Source: JALHUF01 sp050014795 (GTDB taxonomy: Bacteria; Acidobacteriota; Terriglobia; UBA7540). Taken from it: a stretch of DNA of 13,912 nt. Shown here piece after piece: positions 1 to 9,459 of the stretch (within the stretch, counting starts at the first letter, position 1; each line of letters begins with the position of its first letter). The translations under genes were made by a program, and so were the position numbers. The stretch is taken from assembly GCA_050014795.1 (NCBI GenBank), contig JBEKCQ010000091.1, positions 1-13,912 on the forward strand. Reading direction: 5' to 3'. The notes below the pieces were generated by a model that saw only the letters and a list, made by a program, of their open reading frames with translations, had not been told where the DNA came from and ran no database searches.

Positions 1-517
1 CGCCACTTCAGAAGGAATCCAGGAGATGAACGAAGCGCGACATCCTTTGATCTTGAATACGATACGCTTCGCCTTGAACCCGCACTTGGCGTGCTTAGCT
101 GAGAATCTCCGCACGCTCTCCTCTGGGCCCTTGAAGTGGGACACCCGGGCCAACCCACTGGTGAGCGGTCAATGCTAAACCCCTCCGGGATTTTCCGCTA
201 TGCAAGACACAGGGGCGAGCTACATGCGGCGCAGGAGGTCTTGGAAGCGCGGGTCGGAGCACAGGAAGTTCAACGCGATGCCTCCTCGCGTACGAACTGA
301 TCGTTCAAACTGAGCTTGTCAGCCGTCACTTGCGACTTGTCACTGTTCTTACGGCGCTTCCCAATCGAGGGCGTAGATGCCTCGGAACCTCTGCCGGAGA
401 ACGCGAATGGGGGAATCGTCCAAATCCATACCTGCAACCGCAACGCGCGCTACCGCAGCCCGCCGTCCCCTGCTCGGAAGCGATCTGCTTGGTTGAGTAA
501 CTTGCATACCTGGGCGC
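1..517. other. Region without an intact gene; decayed coding scraps
   Basis: No intact gene is supported here. Two opposite frames are open at the left edge: plus 2-178, ending in TAA, and minus from about 163 running out of the window. Both have similar GC-rich third positions, so I cannot choose between them. A minus-strand frame at 270-357 ends in a TGA and reads as a lysine/aspartate-rich tail (…DKLSLNDQFVREEASR), which I do not recognise. A short tail resembling a TPR-protein C-terminus is listed separately. The outer-membrane efflux gene ends at 518, and I see no convincing hairpin-plus-T-run terminator downstream of it. Confidence 0.5.
220..276 (-). pseudogene. C-terminal scrap resembling an acidobacterial TPR/adenylate-cyclase-like protein
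   Basis: The minus frame reads ALNFLCSDPRFQDLLRRM followed by TAG at 220-222. The string SDPRFQDLLRRM matches, from memory, the usual last residues of large acidobacterial proteins with TPR or TolB-like repeats, which commonly end in something like PLRSDPRFQDLLRRMNLP. Nothing resembling such a protein continues upstream in this frame, and neighbouring frames contain stops, so this would be a decayed remnant. The match is short and chance similarity is possible. Confidence 0.35.
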
Positions 518-1918
518 CTATTGCTGCCAGCCGCCGCCGAGGGCGCTGTAAATCTGCACCAGGGAAAGCATCTCATTCAGCCTCGCCTGGGAAAGATTCA
601 GCTCGGCGGCTAGGTAATTGGTTTCATTGGTCAGGACTTCGAGGTAAGCGGACGAGCCACCATCGTAGCGCACGTGCGCCAGCCGGGCGGAGTCCTGGGC
701 GGCGGCGGCCAGCAGCTCCTGTTGCTCACGCACCTCGCGGCTCTTCTGGTAGGCCACCAAAGCGTCCGAAACATCCCGGAACGCATTCTGGATCGTCTGG
801 CGGTATGCCAGTAACGCCTGTTGCTGCTGCGCTTCCGCCAGCCGGACGTTGGCCTGCAATTTGCCGCCGGTGAAGAGCGGCTGGGCGACAGAACCGGCGA
901 CATTCCAAGCACCTGCGGGCTTCGTGAACAAGTCAGTTAAGGCAGAGCTCATGAATCCGGCCATCCCGGTCAGGGAGATGGACGGGAAGTAGGCGGCCCG
1001 CGCCACACCGATCTGGGCGTTGGCCGCGATCAATTGCTCCTCGGCCTCGTGAATGTCCGGACGGCGTTCGAGCAATCGAGAGGGCAGTCCCGCGGGAACC
1101 ACGGGCGGCCGCACCTGTTCGGTCAGGCTGCGCCCCCGAGTGATGGGGCCGGGGTTTTGAGCAAGCAGGAAGCTGAGGTAGTTCTCTTCCTGTTCGATCT
1201 GCCGTTGCAGATCCGGGAGGGTGGCAGAGGCCACGTAGACAAGCTGCTCCGCCTGCCGTACGTCCACCATCGAAGCAGCCCCTTGATCCGCGAGGAGCTT
1301 CGTCAGCCGCAATGATTCCTGCCGGGAGGCGAGGGTGCGGTGGGTGATTTCGAGATCCCGGTCAAGTGCCCCGAGCCGGAAGTAGGCGCTGGCAACATTC
1401 GCCACGAGGGTGCTCACCACGGCGTGCTTTCCCCACTCGGTCTGGGCCAGATTGGCGCGAGCAGCCTCGGTGGCCCTTCGGTACTTCCCCCAGAAGTCGA
1501 TGTCCCACGACGCGCTTCCCCCCACCTGCATGTAATCCCAGCGAGAGGAAGAGGACATGGGGCTGGCGGCCTGGCGTTCGGTCGTGCCGCCGATCCCCAC
1601 CCCGGCGGACGGGTACTGATTGGCACGTGCGATTCGGAGCTGCGCTTGCGCCGCCAGCACGCGTTCCGCGGCGATGCGCAAGTCGTAGTTCTGTTTAAGC
1701 GCCGTCCGAATGAGCGACTGAAGCTGCTCATCCTGGAAAACGGTCCACCATTTGGCATCCCCCAGCGATTCGGAGGAAGCCGCTACCGGGGCGGTGGCCG
1801 GCAGTCCCCGATATTCCCCCGGGACGTCAGCTTTGGGACGCTGGTATTTCGGCCCGACCGTGCAGGCAGCCAACAGAAAAACCGGAAGCGAGACAGAAAA
1901 GCACCTTAGCAAGCGCAT
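518..1918 (-). CDS. Outer-membrane efflux lipoprotein, NodT/OprM-like (OMF of RND pump)
   Basis: This is the outer-membrane channel subunit of the tripartite efflux pump; a trimer would form a periplasmic tunnel and beta-barrel that docks on the adaptor and RND pump. The 466-residue length fits the NodT/OprM family. The N-terminus is a lipoprotein signal with lipobox LLAAC (Cys19) followed by TVGPKYQRP, the hallmark of NodT-type proteins. Two OEP repeats follow, with alanine/glutamine-rich helices (for example SQARLNEML near the end). GTG-ATG tandem codons occur at the start. I chose the ATG at 1918 because it overlaps the pump gene's TGA stop by one base (TGATG), with a G-rich ribosome binding site about 12 bases upstream. 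It is the last gene of the operon. Confidence 0.93.
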   Translation of the reverse strand: MRLLRCFSVSLPVFLLAACTVGPKYQRPKADVPGEYRGLPATAPVAASSESLGDAKWWTVFQDEQLQSLIRTALKQNYDLRIAAERVLAAQAQLRIARANQYPSAGVGIGGTTERQAASPMSSSSRWDYMQVGGSASWDIDFWGKYRRATEAARANLAQTEWGKHAVVSTLVANVASAYFRLGALDRDLEITHRTLASRQESLRLTKLLADQGAASMVDVRQAEQLVYVASATLPDLQRQIEQEENYLSFLLAQNPGPITRGRSLTEQVRPPVVPAGLPSRLLERRPDIHEAEEQLIAANAQIGVARAAYFPSISLTGMAGFMSSALTDLFTKPAGAWNVAGSVAQPLFTGGKLQANVRLAEAQQQQALLAYRQTIQNAFRDVSDALVAYQKSREVREQQELLAAAAQDSARLAHVRYDGGSSAYLEVLTNETNYLAAELNLSQARLNEMLSLVQIYSALGGGWQQ

Positions 1919-4900
1919 CACGCGAGCTGTCCCCCCTCTGGGTCACCGGCTTCAGGTTGCAGTTTGGGGTGGCGGCGCAGCCGGGAAGAGAGGCCCTCGA
2001 CCACGGCGAAAGTGACCGGAATGAGGAAAATTGCAATCAAGGAGGCTGCCGACATGCCACCGATTACCACGGTCCCCAGAATGCGGCGCCCCACCGCCCC
2101 GGACCCTTTCGCAGTCCAGAGCGGGACGCAACCCAGGATGAAGGCGAAAGACGTCATCAGGATGGGACGCAGGCGGAGCCAAGCCCCGGCCAGCGCGGCC
2201 TCAACAATGCTCTTTCCGCGTTCATGCTCGTTCTTGGCGAACTCCACAATGAGGATGGCATTCTTGGCTGCCAGGCCAATCAACATCACCAGGCCGATCT
2301 GCGCGTAAACATCGTTCTCAAAGTGCCGCGACATGAGCGCCAGAAACGCTCCGGCAACGGCGATGGGCGTACCCAGCAAGACGCTAAAAGGCAGGGACCA
2401 GCTTTCGTACAAGGCGGCAAGGATCAGGAAGACAAACAGGAGCGAAAGCCCGAAGACCGCTACTGCCGGAACACCCTGAGCGGCTTTCTGTTCCTGAAAC
2501 GACATGCCCATATAGTCAAAGCCCATCTCGCGCGGCATGGTCTGAGCGAACACTTCTTCCATGGCCTTCATGGCCTGTCCCGAGCTGATCCCCGGCGCCG
2601 CGGTGGCGTTGACCTGCGCCGCCGTGTATTCGTTGTAGCGCATCAGGAACTCGGGACCGCTGATGCTTCGAATGGTGCTCAAGGTGCTCAGCGGCACCCT
2701 ATCCCCGTTGGGATTGGTCACATAAAACTGGCCGATGTCACTCGCATTGGCGCGGTAGTCACCTTCCGCTTCCAGGTAGACCTGCCATTGGCGTCCGAAG
2801 CGGTTAAAGTAATTCACCAGATAGCCACCCATGAACGTCTGCAGGGTTTGGTACACTTCCGCAATGTCAACCTTCTGGTGCATCACTTTTTCACGGTCCA
2901 CGTCCACGTAGATTTGCGGAACATGCGCAGCGTAGGTGGCGATGACTCGTGCCAGTTCCGGCCGCTGCTGAGCCGCGGCCACAAACCGGTCAAGGTTGTT
3001 GGCAAAAAAATCCCCTCCCGTCCCGGACCGGTCTTCCAGCACAAAGTTCACGCCACCGGCAGCGCCAACGCCAGGGATGGCGGGCGGCGAGAAGGCAAAG
3101 CAGATGCCCTCGTTTACCTGCGAGAGATCCCGATTGAGGCGCAGCTGTATTGCCTGCGCCTGCTGTTCCGGAGAGCGGCGCTCGTCCCAGTCCTTGAACC
3201 GAATGAAGAAGAGCGCGCCATAGGAACTCTGGGTTCCGCTCAGGATGCTGAACCCCATGATCGAAGTAATGGCTTCCACTCCAGGCACCTTCTGGACGAT
3301 CTCTTCGACCTTGCGTGCGGCCGCCGACGTGCGCTGCAACGACGCGCCTTGGGGCAACGTCAGAGTGATCATCACGTAGCCCTGGTCTTCTTCGGGAAGG
3401 AAGGAAGTGGGCAGTTTCCTTCCCAGGCCCACGGCGAGAACGGCGACGAGAGCCAGAAAGATCAGGCTGAGGCCGGACTTGTGGATGAGCACGCGGGAGA
3501 AATTGATGTACTCATTCCTGGAGCGGCCGAACACGCGGTTAAACCAGCCGAAGAACCAGCCGAGCGGCCCGTGGAAGCGCTGGCGGGGCTTCAGAATCAG
3601 CGCGCAGAGCGCGGGGCTCAACGTGAGCGCGTTGAAGGCCGAGAAGATCACTGAAATTGCGATGGTGACGGCAAACTGCTGGTAGAGCCTGCCGGTGATC
3701 CCCGGAATGAACGCCGTCGGGATAAAGACCGCAGCGAGGATCAGCGCAATGGCGATCACCGGTCCTGAGACCTGTTGCATCGCCAGGAGAGTGGCATCAC
3801 GCGGCGTCATCCCCTCCTCAATATGGTGCTCAACCGCTTCGACCACCACAATGGCGTCGTCCACCACCAGGCCAATGGCCAGGACCAACCCGAACAGCGA
3901 GAGCGTATTGATCGAGAACCCCAGCAGCGGGAAGACGACGAACGTCCCAATCAGGGAAACCGGCACCGCCAGCATGGGGATCAGCGTAGGGCGCCAGCCC
4001 TGGAGAAAGATGTAAACGACGAGAATAACCAGCAGCAGGGCCTCAAACAGAGTAAGCAGGATTTCATGAATCCCTGCCGTGACGGCTTTCGTCGTATCCA
4101 CGGCGATTTCGTACTCCATGTCTTTCGGAAGCCGCCGCCCCAATTCCTCCAGCTTCTCGCGGACTCCAGCCGCGGCGGAAATCGCGTTCGAACCGGGCAG
4201 TTGGTAGATGCCGATGGCCGCGGCGGGCTTACCGTTGGCTCGCACGTCGAAGCTGTAGCTTTGGGCTCCCAGCTCGATACGCGCCACATCTTTGAGCCGC
4301 AGGGTTGATCCGTCCGGGTTGGAGCGCACCACGATCTCGCCAAATTCCTCTGGCATCACCAGGCGTCCTTGCGAACGGACGGTGTAAGTGAACTCCTGAC
4401 CCTTGGGCGCCGGTTCTCCGCCGACTTGTCCCGCCGGGTTGACGGTGTTCTGCGCTTGCAGCGCGGAGACAATCTGCGGAACCGTTACGCCCAGCTTTGC
4501 CAATTGATCGGGTTTCACCCAGATGCGCATCGCGTACTGGCCGCCGAACACCTGCACGCGCCCCACGCCCGGAACGCGCGAAAGTTCATCCACGTAGTTG
4601 ATGTACGCGTAATTGGTCAGGAAGTTTCGGTCGTAGGTCCCGTGGGGTGAATCGAACGAGATGACCATCATCGCGGCCGCCCGGGACTTCTGCACGATGA
4701 CGCCGGTCGTATTCACCATGGCCGGCAACTGCGGGGCAGCCTGCGAGACGCGAAGCTGGGTCAAAATCTGATCGGTATTGGGGCTGGTCGCGACATCGAA
4801 GTTCACGGTCAAACTGGTGTTGCCGTAATTGTCGTTGGTGGAATACATGTAGTTCATGTAGTCCACGCCGCTCATGAGGCTTTCGATCGGAGTGGCCACA

Positions 4901-5082
4901 GACTCCTGCATGGTTCTCGCGTCGGCCCCCGGATAGGTGGCGCGCACCTGGATTTCGGGTGGAATGATCTCGGGGAATTGTGCAATCGGAAGGGTGGCCA
5001 TGGCCACGGCTCCGACGATCACCATCACGATGGAAATCACCATCGCGACGATGGGGCGGTCGATAAAAAACTTGGAAATCAT
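1918..5082 (-). CDS. RND multidrug efflux pump, HAE1 family (AcrB/MexB-like inner-membrane transporter)
   Basis: Inner-membrane proton/drug antiporter that captures hydrophobic substrates from the periplasm or membrane and passes them to the outer-membrane channel. Length 1054 aa is standard for HAE1. The start MISKFFIDRPIVAMVISIVM is the classic RND opening; a 40-residue in-frame extension upstream is out-of-frame shadow of the adaptor gene. The ATG at 5082 follows a GGAAGGA ribosome binding site by five bases and overlaps the adaptor's TGA as ATGA. Proton-relay residues are present: the Asp pair D408-D409 in GLVVDDAIVVVE (TM4), and the lysine of GLAAKNAILIVEF (TM10), equivalent to AcrB D407/D408 and K940. 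The twofold repeat of TM1 plus large periplasmic loop is evident, with the second half starting near LIFLALVAVLAVGLGRKLP. Substrate range cannot be read from sequence. Confidence 0.96.
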   Translation of the reverse strand: MISKFFIDRPIVAMVISIVMVIVGAVAMATLPIAQFPEIIPPEIQVRATYPGADARTMQESVATPIESLMSGVDYMNYMYSTNDNYGNTSLTVNFDVATSPNTDQILTQLRVSQAAPQLPAMVNTTGVIVQKSRAAAMMVISFDSPHGTYDRNFLTNYAYINYVDELSRVPGVGRVQVFGGQYAMRIWVKPDQLAKLGVTVPQIVSALQAQNTVNPAGQVGGEPAPKGQEFTYTVRSQGRLVMPEEFGEIVVRSNPDGSTLRLKDVARIELGAQSYSFDVRANGKPAAAIGIYQLPGSNAISAAAGVREKLEELGRRLPKDMEYEIAVDTTKAVTAGIHEILLTLFEALLLVILVVYIFLQGWRPTLIPMLAVPVSLIGTFVVFPLLGFSINTLSLFGLVLAIGLVVDDAIVVVEAVEHHIEEGMTPRDATLLAMQQVSGPVIAIALILAAVFIPTAFIPGITGRLYQQFAVTIAISVIFSAFNALTLSPALCALILKPRQRFHGPLGWFFGWFNRVFGRSRNEYINFSRVLIHKSGLSLIFLALVAVLAVGLGRKLPTSFLPEEDQGYVMITLTLPQGASLQRTSAAARKVEEIVQKVPGVEAITSIMGFSILSGTQSSYGALFFIRFKDWDERRSPEQQAQAIQLRLNRDLSQVNEGICFAFSPPAIPGVGAAGGVNFVLEDRSGTGGDFFANNLDRFVAAAQQRPELARVIATYAAHVPQIYVDVDREKVMHQKVDIAEVYQTLQTFMGGYLVNYFNRFGRQWQVYLEAEGDYRANASDIGQFYVTNPNGDRVPLSTLSTIRSISGPEFLMRYNEYTAAQVNATAAPGISSGQAMKAMEEVFAQTMPREMGFDYMGMSFQEQKAAQGVPAVAVFGLSLLFVFLILAALYESWSLPFSVLLGTPIAVAGAFLALMSRHFENDVYAQIGLVMLIGLAAKNAILIVEFAKNEHERGKSIVEAALAGAWLRLRPILMTSFAFILGCVPLWTAKGSGAVGRRILGTVVIGGMSAASLIAIFLIPVTFAVVEGLSSRLRRHPKLQPEAGDPEGGQLA

Positions 5083-6341
5083 CGGTTTCCTTCCGGCTGC
5101 GGCGTCTCGACCGTGGGCTTTACCAGCATGCCGTCGCGCACTTTCGAGGTGCCGTCCGCAACGACTTCTTCGCCCGGAGCCAAGCCCTCGTCGATGACCC
5201 ACAATGGACCCACGCGATCTCCAACCTTCACCTTCCGGATGGAAATGCTGTTCTGCGCGGTCACGACGGCCACTTCGTAGGTTCCCTGCAGTTCCGTCAC
5301 GCAGCGTTGCGGAACGAGAACCGCTCCCTGGCGCACGCCAACCAGCGCCCGAACGCGCCCGAACTGCCCGGGGCGGAGGATGTTCCCAGGATTGGGAAAT
5401 GCTCCGACTACCCGGATCGTTCCGGTCTGCGGATCCACCTGCCGGTCGGTGAAGATGACCTCCCCCTTGCGCGGATAAGTCGAGCCATCCGAAAGGATCA
5501 GATCCAGCGCCTTGGAATCTGAGGCACGCAGTAAATCGCTGGCCGAATTCCTCTTCAGCAGCCTGGAAGTGAATTGGAGGTACTCCTGCTCGCTGATAGG
5601 GAAATAGACTTTGATGGGGTCGAGCTTGGAAACCGTTGTCAGGACGGTGGCTGCCGAAACCAAGTTGCCCATTTGGGTGGTGGCGATTCCCGCGATCCCG
5701 TCCACCAGGGAGCGGACGCTGGTGAATCCGAGGTTGAGTTGCGCCTGCTCGACCGCGGCCTCCGCAGCCTGAATAGCGGCTTGAGCCTGCATTTGCGCAG
5801 CCGTTTCGGTGTCAAGCTGGCTCTGCGCGATGGCCCCTTCCTTGACCAGGGGCCTGTCGCGCTTCACATTGACGTCGGCCAAATAGAGTTGCGCCCGTGC
5901 CTGGGCCAGTTGCCCTTTTGCCTGGTCGAGCGCCGCCTGGAACGGTCGCGGGTCGATTTCAAACAGCACATCACCCTTGTGGACGTAGGAGCCTTCCTTG
6001 TAGTTCTGGCTGATGAGATACCCGCTCACCTGGGCCTGAATCTGGGCGTTTACGTAGCCCTCCAGGGTTGCAACCCATTCGGCGTGGACGGGCACGTCCA
6101 TTTGGATTGCCTTCACCACCCCCACCGACATGGGTGGATTTGAGGCGGCGGACTGCGGCTTCGGACCGCCACAACTCGGGCCCGTCAGCACCACGGCCGT
6201 CAGCGCGGCCAGGATCAGGCCAACGCGCACCCCGGCGGACAGCCTACCGAAGGCCTTGGGTCCTGCCGGGTAAAAGGCCGGTGGCAACACACGAGAACTG
6301 GATTCTTCTGGCTGGCGCCAAAAAACCAAGTCGATGCTCAT
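5079..6341 (-). CDS. RND efflux periplasmic adaptor (membrane fusion protein, AcrA/MexA-like)
   Basis: Adaptor bridging the RND pump and outer-membrane channel. After a roughly 36-residue polar N-terminus comes a hydrophobic segment (VGLILAALTAVVLTG) followed by SCGG. This could be an uncleaved anchor or an atypical lipoprotein signal, since the residues before Cys are not a canonical lipobox. Then come the first lipoyl half (VNAQIQAQVSGYLISQNYKE, EGSYVHKGDVLFEIDP), a glutamine/alanine-rich coiled-coil hairpin (DQAKGQLAQARAQL to AAEAAVEQAQLNL), the second lipoyl half, a beta-barrel region (DPIKVYFPISEQEYLQF) and a membrane-proximal domain. I chose the ATG at 6341 over the GTG at 6353 because AGAAAGG lies about 12 bases before the ATG but directly abuts the GTG. 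First gene of the operon; it overlaps the pump gene by 4 bases. Confidence 0.93.
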   Translation of the reverse strand: MSIDLVFWRQPEESSSRVLPPAFYPAGPKAFGRLSAGVRVGLILAALTAVVLTGPSCGGPKPQSAASNPPMSVGVVKAIQMDVPVHAEWVATLEGYVNAQIQAQVSGYLISQNYKEGSYVHKGDVLFEIDPRPFQAALDQAKGQLAQARAQLYLADVNVKRDRPLVKEGAIAQSQLDTETAAQMQAQAAIQAAEAAVEQAQLNLGFTSVRSLVDGIAGIATTQMGNLVSAATVLTTVSKLDPIKVYFPISEQEYLQFTSRLLKRNSASDLLRASDSKALDLILSDGSTYPRKGEVIFTDRQVDPQTGTIRVVGAFPNPGNILRPGQFGRVRALVGVRQGAVLVPQRCVTELQGTYEVAVVTAQNSISIRKVKVGDRVGPLWVIDEGLAPGEEVVADGTSKVRDGMLVKPTVETPQPEGNR

Positions 6342-6475
6342 CAAATTCAGCACCCTTTCTTGACCACACCTGGGACATCAGACACCCTGACTGCCCTTGC
6401 CGTGCCGGCATGCACCTGCTCACCGGTGTCCAGTGGTCTCACTGCCACCCCAGGGCTGTTTCACCCGAGCCTGTA

Positions 6476-6505
6476 TTTATAAATCATTTGATTGATACAA
6501 TTCAA
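6476..6505 (-). promoter_or_regulatory. Predicted sigma70 promoter of the efflux operon
   Basis: On the minus strand, TTGAAT (6505-6500) is followed by an 18-base spacer and TATAAA (6481-6476). Transcription would start near 6469, leaving a leader of about 128 bases before the adaptor ATG. Its -10 lies inside a perfect 10-base palindrome ATTTATAAAT (6475-6484), a possible operator half. It interlocks with the divergent tetR promoter. Confidence 0.55.
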
Positions 6506-6520
6506 CACCTGTTTTATAAT
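6492..6520 (+). promoter_or_regulatory. Predicted sigma70 promoter of the tetR gene
   Basis: TTGATA (6492-6497), a 17-base spacer and a perfect TATAAT (6515-6520) form a near-consensus sigma70-type promoter. The expected start site is about 6526-6528. It occupies the first codons of the longest tetR reading frame, so the real start codon must lie further downstream. Confidence 0.7.
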
Positions 6521-6527
6521 CGACGGC

Positions 6528-7226
6528 GTGCGGCGGCGAAGCCCCGTGAAACCGGACCGACTAATATCCACCAGAACCCGGCCTACCAGTGAGCGCGGCG
6601 AGGCCACGCGGCAACGCCTTCTCGAGGTGGCTATTCGGGTCTTCGCGGCGCACGGCTTCGATGGCGCCCGCACCCGGGATATCGCCGCGGCGGCTAAGAC
6701 GAACCCTGTCTCGATTGCGTACTATTTTGGGAGCAAGCAGGGACTTTACCATGCTGCGGCACGGCACGTGGCCGCCCGCTGGGCGGCCCACCAGGGACCT
6801 CTGATCCAACAGGCACAGACGTCAATGTCTCGCCCGGGAATCACACACCGCGAGTTGGTCGAGATACTCTGCACTTTGTTGTGCGACTTTGTCCGGCTTA
6901 TCCTGGACAACTTCCTACCCGACTGCTACGGAAAGTTTGTCAGTCAGGCGGCATCTGGACCGGCTCGAGAGTTTTCCGTCATAGACCGGGGTCTTGCACC
7001 GCTGCGGGTCACGTTGGCCGAAGCCATCGCCGGGCTCACCGGAGAATCCGCAGCCTCGTCTGCCACGCAAGTGCGGGCCCTGTCTATTATCGGGTCTTGT
7101 ATTTGCTTCCGCCGCGACCGCCCCGCCGTGCTGCACGCGCTGAAATGGAAGCAGATCGGCGCGAAGGAACTCAAAGTTGTCGAAGCGGGCATCCGGGCGA
7201 ATATTCAGGCCATGTTCTCCCGATGA
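6528..7226 (+). CDS. TetR/AcrR-family transcriptional regulator of the efflux operon
   Basis: Dimeric one-component repressor, probably of the divergent RND operon and of itself; ligand unknown. The N-terminal TetR DNA-binding domain is clear: TRQRLLEVAIRVFAAHGFDG (helix 1), then TRDIAAAAKTNPVSIAYYFG, ending in the diagnostic YYFGSKQGLY. The C-terminal ligand domain resembles the CerR/DUF1956 type (IGSCICFRRDRPAVLHAL region). The frame is open to a TTG at 6492, but that codon coincides with the -35 box. GTG at 6528 sits on the predicted transcription start, which would make the mRNA leaderless; GTG at 6546 is the alternative, with only a weak GGCGAAG upstream. About 232 residues from 6528. 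It shares a back-to-back promoter region with the adaptor gene. Confidence 0.88.
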   Translation: MRRRSPVKPDRLISTRTRPTSERGEATRQRLLEVAIRVFAAHGFDGARTRDIAAAAKTNPVSIAYYFGSKQGLYHAAARHVAARWAAHQGPLIQQAQTSMSRPGITHRELVEILCTLLCDFVRLILDNFLPDCYGKFVSQAASGPAREFSVIDRGLAPLRVTLAEAIAGLTGESAASSATQVRALSIIGSCICFRRDRPAVLHALKWKQIGAKELKVVEAGIRANIQAMFSR

Positions 7227-7249
7227 GGGACAGATTCAGTTCGTCCCTC
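7225..7249. terminator. Hairpin at the convergent tetR / peptidase-remnant ends
   Basis: GAGGGAC (7225-7231) and GTCCCTC (7243-7249) form a perfect 7-bp stem with an 11-base loop, starting inside the tetR stop codon. Only a short CTTT follows on the plus strand, so it is not a textbook intrinsic terminator, but its place between two convergent reading frames suits a bidirectional one. Confidence 0.45.
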
Positions 7250-7559
7250 CTTTGGCCGCCTTCCGCATCGCTTCCCTCGTCGCTTTGAATTCCGACCCAG
7301 CCTTCCAGGTTGGGTAGGCTCTCGCATTTGCGACCCGGTAGCCGACCTCTCCGAGAAGCTGCAGATTCTCGACAGCGCCGCGCAGGTCCCAGTAAGGCTT
7401 CACCTTGTCGGAGGGTTTGTGGTAATCCTCTGCGGTGAACTTCTCCCGCATCTTGAGTCCCCACCCCTCCGGCTTGCCGACATAATCCACGCCCTCGCTC
7501 GGATCCAGTGCCGCCTCCAGCAACCCCTCGATGGCCTTCTGCCGTTGCTCCCATAAGCT
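7236..7559 (-). pseudogene. M28-type aminopeptidase, C-terminal remnant
   Basis: The frame reads SLWEQRQKAIEG, then KFTAEDYHKPSDKVKPYWDL, DLRGAVENLQLLGEVGYRVA and YPTWKAGSEFKATREAM, ending in TGA at 7236. This matches the C-terminal region of M28-family zinc peptidases with a PA domain, as recalled from acidobacterial proteins (HxPSD and the DLxGAVEDLQLLFEVGYRVA helix). The metal-binding core and signal peptide are absent, and an in-frame TAG at 7560-7562 closes the frame upstream. The nearest start is a TTG at 7523, giving only 95 residues. The upstream part has been replaced by the tyrosine-recombinase fragment, with the junction around 7556-7580. Presumably non-functional. Confidence 0.7.
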
Positions 7560-8191
7560 CTACCGTATCTCCTCAAACCCCCGCTCCACAACTTCCTGTT
7601 ACCTGCGGAAGAGGGGCGGCTCCGCAAAGTGATAGCGGCTGATTTCCCCGAACACATGCCTGAGCTCGACCTCGCTCTGAACACAGGTCTTCGCCTTGGC
7701 GAGATGTATCATTTGACATGGGAGGATGTAGACCTTGCTCGTCGAATGGTCACTGTGCAGCACAGCAAGAACGGAGACTCCCGGCATGTCCGGCTAAACC
7801 AGCAGGCACTTGCCGCACTGGGAAAGCTGCTGGGCAGGAGAGAACCACTGGGCCAGTATTCCTGAACTCGTGTGGGGAACGGCGCACGAGGCCTCGAAAC
7901 TGGTGCGAATCGTCGGTCGAAAAATCCAAGATCGAAGACTTCACGTGGCATTGCCTGCGGCATACCCTTGGGAGTAGACTCGTGATGTCTGGAGGTGACA
8001 TTCGCACGGTGCAGGAGCTAATGGGGCACAAGTCGATTCAGATGACTTGCCGGTACGCACACCTTGCCCCCGACCACCAGTTGGCCGCTGTCGAGAAGTT
8101 GGCCACATTCCCGACTGCGAAGCACCTAGAGGGGCCAACTGACACCAGAGCCGCTGACATCAGCGAGCCTGACCCTGTGAGCACAAGCTAA
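7557..8191 (+). pseudogene. Tyrosine recombinase/phage integrase, 5'-truncated and frameshifted
   Basis: Only the catalytic domain remains. The first segment (7557-about 7850) reads NFLLPAEEGRLRKVIAADFP, then LALNTGLRLGEMYHLTWEDV and the SKNGDSRHVRLN beta-hairpin. These carry the first catalytic Arg and the Lys. The frame then stops at 7865, and homology continues in the next frame: TGPVFLNSCGERRTRPRNW, DFTWHCLRHTLGSRLVMSGG, VQELMGHKSIQMTCRYAHLA, ending at 8191. A single-base indel near 7840-7855 (the AGGAGAGAACC area) explains this. The HxxR, GHKS and Tyr motifs are all still recognisable in the second frame. The N-terminal arm and core-binding domains are missing. It ends 31 bases before the tRNA, so it may be an older integration at the same locus. 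Confidence 0.82.
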
Positions 8192-8222
8192 AGTCTTGTT
8201 GCTCAGCAACTTATTCTGATCC

Positions 8223-9324
<1,102 letters not shown>

Positions 9325-9459
9325 ACGGTCTCGCTTAGGGATACGGTTCCAAGCGGTTTCTGGTCCCCGGCGCCGTGCCCACTCCGCTTCCCGGGCAACG
9401 GTTTTCGAATTGGTTCGCGCCGATTCCCGAACAATTTGGTGGTTGAACAGGGATTTATA

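Noticed and set aside
1957..3654. Plus-strand open frame of 565 codons
   Set aside because: It is antisense to the RND pump gene, whose proton-relay motifs and family length are clear. Its translation is low-complexity, His/Arg/Gln-rich and unlike any family.
5083..5202. 40-residue N-terminal extension of the RND pump
   Set aside because: It overlaps the adaptor's C-terminal coding region in another frame. MISKFFIDRP is the standard family start, with a ribosome binding site and ATGA overlap.
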